Of a stretch of 64,000 bases of DNA, positions 10,901 to 19,900 are shown piece after piece. A model generated the notes under the pieces. The model made no database searches and was not told where the DNA came from. It worked only from the letters and a program-made list of their open reading frames with translations. The stretch is from CAZHOV01 sp964534315. GTDB taxonomy: Bacteria; Bacteroidota; Bacteroidia; Chitinophagales; Saprospiraceae. Location of the stretch: the NCBI GenBank assembly GCA_964534315.1, contig CAZHOV010000005.1, forward strand, positions 10,875-74,874, given 5' to 3'. The position numbers and the translations under genes are program-made. Within the stretch, counting starts at the first letter, position 1. Every line of letters starts with the position of its first letter.

Positions 10901-13900
10901 CCACCATTGGCATCGATATCTCCAAAAGCAGAAGTCACCGTTACCGTAACATTACTTGCATCGGCACAATTATCGGTCACTCCGATGGATGGGATCAGTA
11001 CATTGGCCTCACAACTGTTACTGTTCGTACCAAATTGTAATCCATCAGTAGGGCAGGCTAAAGTTGGACCTGTCTGATCGCTAACTTTTATAATCTGTAC
11101 TTCTTCAACTATTTCTCCTGTACACCAATCCGTAAGGAACCAGGTACGTAAGTATTTAGTACTTCCTTCACAAATCTCAATGGTTTGATCCTGGAAGGTA
11201 ATGTTGAATCCGCAAAGGTCATTATTCATGATTTCCACTCCATTGATTGTTGGGAAACCTGTATTGGAAGGATCAAGATCAGGGTTTTCGCAACTCAATG
11301 AAGGCAGATCGATATCATCCAGGCTTAGTGGGATTGATATCTGGTCAATAGTAGGACGCTCCACAGTTATGGTCTGCGTACAGGTAGAGCTATTTCCGCT
11401 CTCGTCAGTACCCGTCCATACCCGGTTGATGATCTTAATGAAGTCATCATCGCAATCACCTTCGATTTCTTCATCATCAAACGTCAGTGTAACATCTCCA
11501 CAAGCATCAAAAGTCTGAGGATCACCCAATTCACCGGCTGTAATTTCCAGGCTTGCACCAAGGAACGTACCGGTTTGAATACCTGTATTTACGCCATCAA
11601 AGACTCTTAATGTCCAAGTACCATTTGCATTGTTCCCATTAAATACTGAAAGGGAACTGATCGGCTGATAGGTACCTGTCATACCTGGAACACAGAGGTT
11701 TTCAAAAGCATCTGCAGAGTTGGCAGCTTCATCGTCAAAGGTTGTATCGTAATCGTCAGCAGAGCAGCCGAAGGTCTGCAGTCCCGCCTGGAAAGTATCA
11801 AAACATCTGTCATCATCGGTACCTGGCCGCTCAAATAGCTGAACAATCGTTCCGTCAGGAGACTGAAGTTCAGCACTTACATCACCTACCCAGGTATGTT
11901 GAATCTGAAGACTAATATTTACATCAGTCACTACTGATCCCGCACCGCTGACATTGATCGGAATTTCCAATCCGTCAGTTCCGTTCGGACAACCGTCCAA
12001 TAATGGGGTAGCTGCACCATCGTAGAAGAAGGTATCTGTAGTAGCAAAGCCGACTACGTTGGCAGGATCTGTAGAATCAACACAAGAAACAGTCACGTCT
12101 GAGCAAGATACTACCGGTGGAATATTATCTTCTACCAGCAGGATAGTCTCACAGAAATTACCCGTTTCAGGATCGGTCACCACAACCGTTAATACTTGTC
12201 CGATCTGATCACCTCCTACGATATCGCCAAGCGAATTTCCATTTTCATCAAATATTTCTATAATGTAGTCATCGTAACAACCATAGGGGCCGCCCTCTAA
12301 GACTAAATCAGCACCTACCGTTTCCATACAATTTTCTCCTTCCAAAGCTACCGTCACTGTATCATTACAAAAAAGAGAAGCAATAGGATTCGGGAATTCA
12401 TTAACGATGACATCGAAGAAACACTGAGAGGTATTTCCTGCTAAGTCGGTTATTTCGTAACCTATTGTCGTCGATCCTATTTCAAACGTACTTCCGCTAG
12501 GAGGACCTTGAATTTGAGTGGGCTGTAAATTGATCAGGAATGGTCCGGAGAAGTTACTGATCGTCGTCGTTCCGGCACCAAAAATACCGTCTACCGAACG
12601 CTGAGAGAAACAGAACTCATCTCCCGCATTCACGGTAATACTTACCGTACCGCTCTGATTCAATCCACCGGCAGTAGTCGTCAATTGGGTAAAGGTTCCG
12701 TTGATGGTATAACCAAATGGATCAAAAAACGCAGAAGCATTAGCAGAAGAATAGGACCAATCGAAGGTAAGTGTTCCGGTAGCCGCAACATTGATGCAAA
12801 GATTGGTTTCCGCATTTGCGGTGCCATCATTAGCACCTACCAGCGTTACGGATCCCGGAGCACCCGCAACATCAATGGAGCCGTCTCCATCTACAGAAGT
12901 AAACCAATTGGAAGGATCATAAGCACCTTCAAAGCCTGAGCTAAAGAATGTACCTACTAACGGGCAGTTATCTGTTGCTGTTACCGTCCAGTTAACGATC
13001 GCATCGCAAGCACCAGGATCAAGACTTACAACTATATCATTAGGACAATTTAATGTCGGAGGTATATTATCTTCTACGGTCACGGTCGTTACGCAGGTGG
13101 ATGTATTGCCACAATCATCCGTTGCTGTCAATGTAACCGAATTATCGCCAAGGTCTTCACAACCAAAGTCTACCTGGCTAGCAGTCACGGTTGCGCCGGA
13201 GCAATTATCAGATACCGATACCAGATTGATCAACCCGCCATCGTCAATGGTCGCAAATCCGTCTTCATCTAGTTGAATGGTGACATCCTGGCAAGAAAGG
13301 ACAGGGGCTGTATTGTCTTCAACAGTTACCACCTGAACGTGTTGAGCCGTATTACCGCACTCATCCTCGATCGTCCAGGTTCTGGTAATGACTGATTCAC
13401 CTACGCAACTGCCATCAACCGTAGTTTCCATAAAATCAATGGTGATATCAGCAGCAGCACTGCAATTGTCAGATACATCGTTTGCCGTCAACACCAGGGC
13501 AGCAGGAATATTATCACATTCAACGGTTATATCTTCAGGAAGATCTGTTTCAAAAACAGGATCGGTCGTATCTTCAATCGTTATGGTTTGGTCGCCGGTT
13601 GAAGAGTTTCCGCATTCGTCGGTAGCTGTCCAGGTACGCGTAATGGTACCGGTATTACCGCATGCTGCTTCGAAAGCATCGCTAAAGGTGATTGTTACCA
13701 TTCCACAAATATCCATTGCAGTAGCGGTACCGGTCTCAAGCGTATCCGTTGATTCACCACATTCTACTGTCAAATCACCAGGAAGAGTTAAATCCGGTGG
13801 TGTCGTATCTTCAACTGATATTACCTGAACATCCGAAGAAGTGTTTCCGCAATCGTCGGTAGCTGTCCAGGTTCTTTCAATCACTTGTGTATTGCCACAA

Positions 13901-16656
13901 CCTTCTGTAACGGTATCCTGGAAAGTTACGGTGACTTCACCACAGTTATCGGTAGCAGTAGCTACTCCAGTTGCAGTTGTATCCGTGGCAGCTCCACACT
14001 CCACTACCATATCCATTGGAATATCCAAGTCCGGAGCAATCGTATCATTTACCGTTATTGTTTGTGTCACCGTTGTTGAATTTCCACATTCGTCGGTGAT
14101 CGTCCAGCTTCTCTGAATCATGAAATTGTCTGTACAATTCCCCATAGAGATAGAGGAAGCTGCGACGATCTCGATAGAATCTGAAGGACTGCAATTATCG
14201 GCTACATCAGCAGCAGTGACGGTCGGCGCCGTTGGTACATCTTCTTCACATTGCACAGTCACATCTCCGGGAAGCATTACTAAAAATTCAGGAGCTGTAG
14301 TATCTATGACCGTAATAGTCTGACCATAACCTGTAGTATTTCCACAAAGATCAGATACGGATACGGAGTAACTTATAAAGTAATTATTTGGGCAATCACC
14401 CAAGCCGATGGAGGAGATCGCCGTAATGGTGATTGAGTCACTGCAATTGTCGGTCACGTCATCCTGATCTACAATAAAAAGATCCGGAACATTATCGCAA
14501 TTTACGGTAATATCAGCTGGTGGCAGCGGCACATTGATAGTCGGAGCTACCGTGTCTATAACCGTGATCGTTTGAGAATGAGTCGTACTATTTCCGCACT
14601 GATCGACAATTTGCCAGGATCTTGTGATAACAGATTCATCCGGGCAATCTCCTTGCACGATCGAAGAAGCTAATAAGATCTGTATAGAGTCCGATGGGCT
14701 GCAATTGTCCGAAACGTCATTTGCCGTTGGCTGGAAGAATGGCGGAACAGCATCGCATTCGACCGTCACATCTTCAGGAAGATCAAAGTCAAACGTAGGC
14801 GCAATGGTATCATTTACAGTAATCGTTTGCGAAATACTGACTGAATTACCTTCAGAGTCGATGAAGGTCCAGGTTCGTTCAACAGTAAATTGGTTAGCAC
14901 ACGTAAGTGAGGTGGTATCATCCACTGGATCAGCGGTGATGGGCCCGTCACATAGATCCTGGGCTACCAATGGCATACCGGCAGGGATATCTGCCCCGCA
15001 ATCAACCACGATATCACCAGGAGCCATAGGAGGAACAGGAGGCTGATCGTCGATGACGGTCGTGCTTCCCATAACTGTTCTTACAGGAACCTCAAAAGGA
15101 GGCACTCCGCCATTGGTTGACGCCTCGATGTGGGTGGGATGATCGATGAAGGAAATGGGTGTAACATCACCGACATCACCTACCACTGTGAATCGAATAC
15201 TAAAAATGGAAAATCCATCCGGATAAGATTCTCCTGAGTCGTCCATGTCGAACCAGGAGAATGTTAACGTATCCGGTGTTAATTCACCGAAACCAACAGT
15301 GGGAGGTAAATTAACATTGAGGGTGTTCTCATATTGCAGGACTTCCTTGTCCCATACTAGTGTGAATTGAAGCCCACGAATGTGGGTAAAGTTTTCTACA
15401 AGAATATCTACTATATAATTGGTATCTCCACACTGAGCAGGTTGTGCCTGCGCAATGAGGGTAAGGGTATCGTTTACATGAATATTGAAGGAGCAAGAGG
15501 AAGCATTTCCTTCCGCATCTGTTGCCGTATAGGTAACTTGAGTGTCTCCTATGTTAAAGGCTGTTCCGCTGGCATCATCATTACCAGACCCGATCGTTGC
15601 ACCTGAAAGGGAATAGGTAACCGAAGTAGCGCTACAATTATCGCTCACTACAGGAGCGATGTCATTAACAACAACACTAGGCATAGCCATCACATTGGCA
15701 ACGGTGAGGTCTGCCGGACACTCCAACGAAGGCGGCACTGTATCGACAAGTGTATAAGAACCGTTTGCAGTGGTCACAGGAACTTCCGTATTGAAAGGGA
15801 TCGTTGCTTTTATAATCGTTGGATCGCCGGTAAACATAATCTGACTCATGTCTCCCGGATCGCCAACTACATTAAAATGTAAGGAGAAGAGTGTTGTTCC
15901 GTCAGGAAGATCTTTAGGATCATCAAAATTAGACACCCAGGCAAACGTAAGCTTACCTATGTCAGAAAGATCGCCAAAGGAAGCCTGATCTAGATTTGGC
16001 AAATTAGCCAGATTATCAACAAAGGTGTAGTCAATGATATCAGTATCCCACATCATCGTAAACTGAAGGGCTACCAGGCTATCAAAATCATCGACAATAA
16101 AATCGACAACATAATCGCCATCATCGCAAGCGGGATCTGTTGTAACAGCCGTGATGGTTGGGCCATCAAGGTTAAAACACCCGACAGTAAAAGAGCCGTC
16201 GATATCCATTCCTCCAATATTAACAGGAGGAAGCGTATTATCAAAAACTTCTACAATCTGGACATCAAGGTCAGTAGAAATACCTTGAGGTCCCATTCCG
16301 GTACCTTCGACATAAAAAAGGGTTGTTCCGTCAGGAAGGGTTTGCCCTCCGGCAGGAGCTACCCAGGAAAGGGTAATGATGCCTGGAGAGAAAACAGAAA
16401 CTTGAGCGATTCCGTCAAGATCGGCACCAACAATCAGTGAATCAACTGTAAATACATTCGTGTCGTAAAGTAAATCGATTTGCATGCCTCCGATATCGGT
16501 AAGATTATTTCCGGTAATTGCAAAGACATGAGGTTGGCCAGCGTTAGCGCAAGTCACGGGAGCGATAACCTCAACCTGACTTTGAGCATTTAATAGGGAC
16601 ATGAAACATACAATACTGGCAATAGTTAAGGTAAATTTTTTAAGCATATTTGTCAT
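7966..16656 (-). CDS. Giant secreted HYR-repeat protein with cohesin, dockerin and T9SS sorting domains (2896 aa)
   Basis: The chain begins with a signal peptide (residues 1-25, ending SLLNAQ). Three cohesin-like beta domains follow at about 26-152, 163-300 and 400-530 (MQIDLLYD, LQFTMMWD, LQFTLVWD). A long run of HYR-type immunoglobulin-like modules fills most of the rest, with repeated marks such as ITRTWTATDECGN, TITVNDTIAP and DITVECD. Two foreign modules sit inside this run: a beta-rich insert at about 1233-1376 and a proprotein-convertase P-like domain at about 1538-1708. Near the end come a dockerin-like pair of calcium loops (2532-2591), another cohesin-like domain (2668-2808) and a T9SS type A sorting domain (2811-2896: LYQNQPNPFRNETLIGF ... 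MLIIE). It should be exported by the T9SS and displayed on the surface, probably as an adhesin or matrix fibre; the ligand is unknown. ATG at 16647 is an alternative start. Confidence 0.9.
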   Translation of the reverse strand: MTNMLKKFTLTIASIVCFMSLLNAQSQVEVIAPVTCANAGQPHVFAITGNNLTDIGGMQIDLLYDTNVFTVDSLIVGADLDGIAQVSVFSPGIITLSWVAPAGGQTLPDGTTLFYVEGTGMGPQGISTDLDVQIVEVFDNTLPPVNIGGMDIDGSFTVGCFNLDGPTITAVTTDPACDDGDYVVDFIVDDFDSLVALQFTMMWDTDIIDYTFVDNLANLPNLDQASFGDLSDIGKLTFAWVSNFDDPKDLPDGTTLFSLHFNVVGDPGDMSQIMFTGDPTIIKATIPFNTEVPVTTANGSYTLVDTVPPSLECPADLTVANVMAMPSVVVNDIAPVVSDNCSATSVTYSLSGATIGSGNDDASGTAFNIGDTQVTYTATDAEGNASSCSFNIHVNDTLTLIAQAQPAQCGDTNYIVDILVENFTHIRGLQFTLVWDKEVLQYENTLNVNLPPTVGFGELTPDTLTFSWFDMDDSGESYPDGFSIFSIRFTVVGDVGDVTPISFIDHPTHIEASTNGGVPPFEVPVRTVMGSTTVIDDQPPVPPMAPGDIVVDCGADIPAGMPLVAQDLCDGPITADPVDDTTSLTCANQFTVERTWTFIDSEGNSVSISQTITVNDTIAPTFDFDLPEDVTVECDAVPPFFQPTANDVSDNCSPSDSIQILLASSIVQGDCPDESVITRSWQIVDQCGNSTTHSQTITVIDTVAPTINVPLPPADITVNCDNVPDLFIVDQDDVTDNCSDSITITAISSIGLGDCPNNYFISYSVSVSDLCGNTTGYGQTITVIDTTAPEFLVMLPGDVTVQCEEDVPTAPTVTAADVADNCSPSDSIEIVAASSISMGNCTDNFMIQRSWTITDECGNSTTVTQTITVNDTIAPDLDIPMDMVVECGAATDTTATGVATATDNCGEVTVTFQDTVTEGCGNTQVIERTWTATDDCGNTSSDVQVISVEDTTPPDLTLPGDLTVECGESTDTLETGTATAMDICGMVTITFSDAFEAACGNTGTITRTWTATDECGNSSTGDQTITIEDTTDPVFETDLPEDITVECDNIPAALVLTANDVSDNCSAAADITIDFMETTVDGSCVGESVITRTWTIEDECGNTAQHVQVVTVEDNTAPVLSCQDVTIQLDEDGFATIDDGGLINLVSVSDNCSGATVTASQVDFGCEDLGDNSVTLTATDDCGNTSTCVTTVTVEDNIPPTLNCPNDIVVSLDPGACDAIVNWTVTATDNCPLVGTFFSSGFEGAYDPSNWFTSVDGDGSIDVAGAPGSVTLVGANDGTANAETNLCINVAATGTLTFDWSYSSANASAFFDPFGYTINGTFTQLTTTAGGLNQSGTVSITVNAGDEFCFSQRSVDGIFGAGTTTISNFSGPFLINLQPTQIQGPPSGSTFEIGSTTIGYEITDLAGNTSQCFFDVIVNEFPNPIASLFCNDTVTVALEGENCMETVGADLVLEGGPYGCYDDYIIEIFDENGNSLGDIVGGDQIGQVLTVVVTDPETGNFCETILLVEDNIPPVVSCSDVTVSCVDSTDPANVVGFATTDTFFYDGAATPLLDGCPNGTDGLEIPINVSGAGSVVTDVNISLQIQHTWVGDVSAELQSPDGTIVQLFERPGTDDDRCFDTFQAGLQTFGCSADDYDTTFDDEAANSADAFENLCVPGMTGTYQPISSLSVFNGNNANGTWTLRVFDGVNTGIQTGTFLGASLEITAGELGDPQTFDACGDVTLTFDDEEIEGDCDDDFIKIINRVWTGTDESGNSSTCTQTITVERPTIDQISIPLSLDDIDLPSLSCENPDLDPSNTGFPTINGVEIMNNDLCGFNITFQDQTIEICEGSTKYLRTWFLTDWCTGEIVEEVQIIKVSDQTGPTLACPTDGLQFGTNSNSCEANVLIPSIGVTDNCADASNVTVTVTSAFGDIDANGGLLTNIPKGVHTITYIATDPCGNTSTCDVALEVVDDDAPVAICDEETVVSLTSDGTAEICWPTFDDGSYDNCEILAYRVKRMDDPNNVPFTECVSFDCEDVGNTIMVRLRVYDIVGTFNENDPTGRFNECMVEVTVQDKLPPTLVCPPNKTFDCWEFDPDVVEEASQDPNSGPPLFFNGEQIGFYPGVSDNCEVTEVVVNQSGDTDNCGEGQFTRVFTATDASDNTVSCVQIITVENSSPFFITDQTCNNPNPNDGVIWPCDIDLTTCGAGLTPEELDSEPVIIEDVCDLIGVTFSDITLSIQDPGCFKVLRTWQVVDWCQPDPSFPLGYATWTYLQEINVLESEAPIITSTCEDVTICGFDADCDPFPADLVLEATDDCTDDEDLNYFYKIDAFNNGTVDFDSDFNPAAFPNNEENEASGEYPIGTHLITWKVEDGCGNITTCEYLFTIQDCKLPTPICINSITTVVMPNSGEITLEPLFFEDQGFSFDNCTAFEDLLFSFSSDVNDTLFTVDCGLLQSDSIFQIELWATDEAGNQDRCTTFVEVQDPTGVCDPQAPTATVAGMLETEDFEGIGNALVQVSDASTSPVASQTTVGDGAFNFDLELFDNYTIEPEKNINPINGVTTFDLVLISQHILGVDPLDSPYQLIAADASNDALITTFDIVQLRQLILYIINEFPNNKSWRFVDQSYVFPDPTNPFVPPYPEVININNLSQDVLDNDFIGVKIGDIDGSAVPNNLTDNQTANRNIDEELTFAITDRSLRANNQVKVAFNASDFNNVLGYQFTLNFDKEVLEFVDVEASGLTGLSVNNFGLAKIDEGIITTSWNANGVDLSDGEELFVFTFNVKEDAKLSEALKVSSEYTKAEAYNTDLEIMGVALRFDGERESVTVGNGFELYQNQPNPFRNETLIGFYLPEATKATLKIYNVGGELLRVIEGDYAKGYNAISINKSDLPGNGMLYYQLETPTNTATKKMLIIE
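11535..12045 (-). other. P-domain-like module nested in an HYR repeat of the 2896-aa protein
   Basis: About 170 residues (1538-1708) read GLEIPINVSGAG, VNISLQIQHTWVGDVSAEL, SPDGTIVQLFERPG, SSLSVFNGNNANGTWTLRV and LGASLEIT. This is the pattern of the proprotein-convertase P/Homo B domain found at the ends of many secreted bacterial proteins. It lies between the first strand of an HYR-like module (SCSDVTVSCVD) and its second half (DPQTFDACGDVTLTF), so it interrupts a module rather than sitting between two. Confidence 0.7.
12530..12960 (-). other. Beta-rich insert module inside an HYR repeat (copy in the 2896-aa protein)
   Basis: About 145 residues inserted after DNCPLVGTFF and before the HYR second half (FEIGSTTIGYEITDLAGN). 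Shared marks with three copies in the neighbouring 5267-aa protein are an opening F..AYDPSNW, the strand LCINVAATGTLTFDWS, and VNAGDEFCF near the end. No known domain name can be given with confidence; the pattern suggests a jelly-roll or CUB-like fold. Confidence 0.6.
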
Positions 16657-16862
16657 GGGTTGTATTGCAAAAAATGATTGAATTGCTAAATTTTGTTCAA
16701 AGATTTTGCTTAAATGTCATGATCTTAGGTCGATTCAAAAGGGAGGAAAATGATTAAAACACGTGTCTATTTCTTTGAATCGGTGTAAAATTGGGATAAT
16801 AAGTTTTAAAGTTTTTGGGAAATCGGATCTTCATTAATAAGCAGGTAATACACAGTAAAATT

Positions 16863-16902
16863 AGTAAAACCAAAGAGCAGGATTACCCTGCTCTTTGGTA
16901 TT
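16863..16902 (-). terminator. Terminator of the 5267-aa giant gene
   Basis: A perfect 13-bp stem (16869-16881 with 16887-16899) with a 5-base loop begins 26 bases after the giant gene's stop codon. On the minus strand it is followed by TTTTACTAATTTT. It is a good intrinsic terminator, so the 2896-aa gene 0.2 kb further on probably has its own promoter. No TAnnTTTG element was found in the 16657-16868 gap. Confidence 0.8.
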
Positions 16903-16924
16903 TACTAGTTCGTTTGGATTGTGA

Positions 16925-19900
16925 TTATTCTACCACAATCATCTTACGTGTAGCAGTATGATCTTCAGTGTCTAACTGGTAGTAGAGTACACCAGCAGCA
17001 CCTAGTTCACTTCTATTAATCGTTACTTCGTTATATCCTTTAGTATAATCACCTTCGATAGACTTCAATACGCGACCAGAAACATCCATGATGGTTAGGG
17101 TAGCATTTGAAGCTTCAGGTAAGATGAATCCGATAGTTGTTTGATTCTTGAATGGGTTTGGATTATTCTGAAGTAATGCAAATACTGCATCATCAGCACC
17201 AACGAATTCAAGTTCAACTTCCATATCGGCACCTTCACGGTTAACGGCTTGGTTAGCAACCTTAGCAGATGTCGTGCTTAAGATATCACTCAAGGTAGCA
17301 TTTGCAGTTGCTTTGAACGTTAATGTGAATAGTACGGCGTCATCTTCAAGGTTTGCACCTTCAACATCGAACCACATAGTCGGTACTTGACCTTCAGTAG
17401 CAGTATTCATGTTGAAGTTTTCCTTCGTGACATCCAATTCACCTGGTAATAGATCAACTAAAGTAAGTGCGTTTTCATCAAACTCTAATGTAAACTGATA
17501 TCCAGTGATGTCTCTGAAATCCTTAGCCTTGAATTCAACATTGAATTCCTGACCAGGAGCGATCTGACGATCAACAACCCGTAGGGTTAACTTATCAGCA
17601 GCTCTGTTTTCAGTACCATTGTTTCCAAGATTGCCACCACAAAGATCAGTAGCAGCCGATCCGTTCACATCACCAGTCTTAACCGCGATGAAGTCGCCGT
17701 CAAGCTGATCAGTAGTTACATTATCGTAAGAGATAAAGTCGTCATAAGCAGGTGATTGCTGTAGCGGTGTAGGTCCAAGTACTACATTGGCAGGAACAAA
17801 GTTCCAAGAAGTATTATCTGTTCCGTTCGCATCAAATCCTGGTAAGTTACCAAGAGCTACGGCCTGGATAAATACGATGTCCATAGTCGTAATCAAACCA
17901 TTGTTGTTTGCATCAGCAGCAATCTTCTCGTATTCAGAATCTAAGGTATCCTTAGCTAGAATGTGTGCCATAATCTCAAGGATGTCCGTTACGGTAATTC
18001 CGTTAGCAGGACCATCATTGTTGTATGGAGCTACCGTGTAATCACCACCTGTACTTACGGTGAATGAGTAATCACCATCAGTATCCGTTTGAGTGGTTCC
18101 GGTTTCGTCACCTGTTAGATTTACATCCAGACAAGCAACATTATCACCTCCTTCAGTAGCAACATTACCAGCAAGCAATACAGTTGGGCTCGCACCAGAT
18201 ACGCATACTTCACAACCTACGGCTGTAGCATCGCAACTTTCGAAAGCAGCACCTTGAGTTACCTCTGTATCCGTTACAGAAACATCAGAGCACTGACCAA
18301 CATCACCTACAAGTGTTACCTCAATTTCTACGATTGTTGTACCATCAGCAAGCGATTCACCAGACTGATCAAGATCAATCCAGGATACAGTCACTGTATT
18401 TCCGTTAACACTTGCATCCAATCCAGCTAATGCACCAGTACTAGAAGCACTAGTTACCTCAGCGATAGCAGCGTCAGCCACTTCAACATCAAATTGTACA
18501 GATTGTACGCCGTTGAAGTCATCAACTGATACAGGGATGATTGCAGTAGTGTTCATGTCGCCATCAGCACATCCTGCTGTGATGGTTACACCGGCTCCTT
18601 CACCGATCGTTACGATAAAGTCAGCACCACAAGAGGTAGCAGTATTTGTTACATGTACGGTGTAAGTACCAGGAGCAAGACCAGATACCGTTGCACCGGT
18701 TTCTCCATTTGACCATTCGTAAGTAACATTACCTGAGATATCGTTACCATTACCGTCAGTTACTGCATCAACAGAAGCTGTACCATCATTTGCACCGCAA
18801 GCAGTCTCGTCAGTGCTGGATACTAGCGCGTTGATCTGAAGTGCAGGATCGTTAGCAACAACCTCTACAATTGTAGTACAAGTATTTTCATTACCGTTAA
18901 CATCGACAACCGTCAATACTACTTCCTGGAAGCCTAACTGGCTGCAATCGAATGTAGTAATGTCAAGGAATGCATCAGCGATTCCGCAATTGTCTTCAGC
19001 AGGCGTTTCAAGGATGTCAGCAACAGTGATCCAACCGAAGCCAGCGCTGTTAAGAACCACAATGTGATCCTGATCGCATACGAAGCTTGGCGTTTCATTG
19101 TCTTGAACATCGATTACGAAGCTGCAATCTGTAGAGTTGCCACTTGGATCAGTAGCTGTTACAGATACCGTATGCTCTCCTACATCATCACAATTGAAAT
19201 CAGTTGGTCCGTTGTAAGTAATGCTTACTACTTCACAGTTGTCCGTGATGAAGTCATCCAGATCATCAAGAGTTGGCAATGTACCATTTCCGTCAGAATC
19301 CAATTCTACAACGAATGTTGGAATGTTTCCACACTCAGGAGCTGAATCATCAACGATAGTTACCGTTGTAATACACTGTGAAACGCCACCTTGAGCACTT
19401 GTGATTTCCAGAACAATTGTGTTCACACCTACAGAGTTACAATCAAACAGCGTCTTACTTGGTACGATCGTTTCTGCTACGCAGATACCACCTGTAGTAC
19501 CGGTAATTGCTTCAATGTCAGCATCTGTTAGTGTGTATGTTCCGTCAGCACCTAGTGATCTTGTAATAGAGTTACAAGTCAACTGGAATACCTCAACAGT
19601 GATCGTACCGGTAATTGTGCAAGTGTTTCCGTTCGCATCTGTGATGGTTAAAGTGTATGTATTCACACCTTCATCATCAGGACCAACAGTTACTGAATCA
19701 CCACCGTTTACAGTGATTGTCAAGTCATCAAAATCAGTACAGTTATCTGTAGTACCTGCTGCCAGTTCTTCAGCAGTGAAGGTAATGAAGCAATCATCTT
19801 CGATTAGTACAGATTGATCATTCGCTACGCAGAATGGAGCAGTGAATTCCTGGATAGTCGCACCAGTTACACAGATCGCAGAATTACCAGCGCAATCTGT

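Noticed and set aside
13388..13828. Plus-strand ORF of 146 residues opposite the 2896-aa gene
   Set aside because: It is antisense to repeated HYR modules; its Val/Ser/Thr-rich sequence mirrors the repeat and similar frames recur opposite sister modules.
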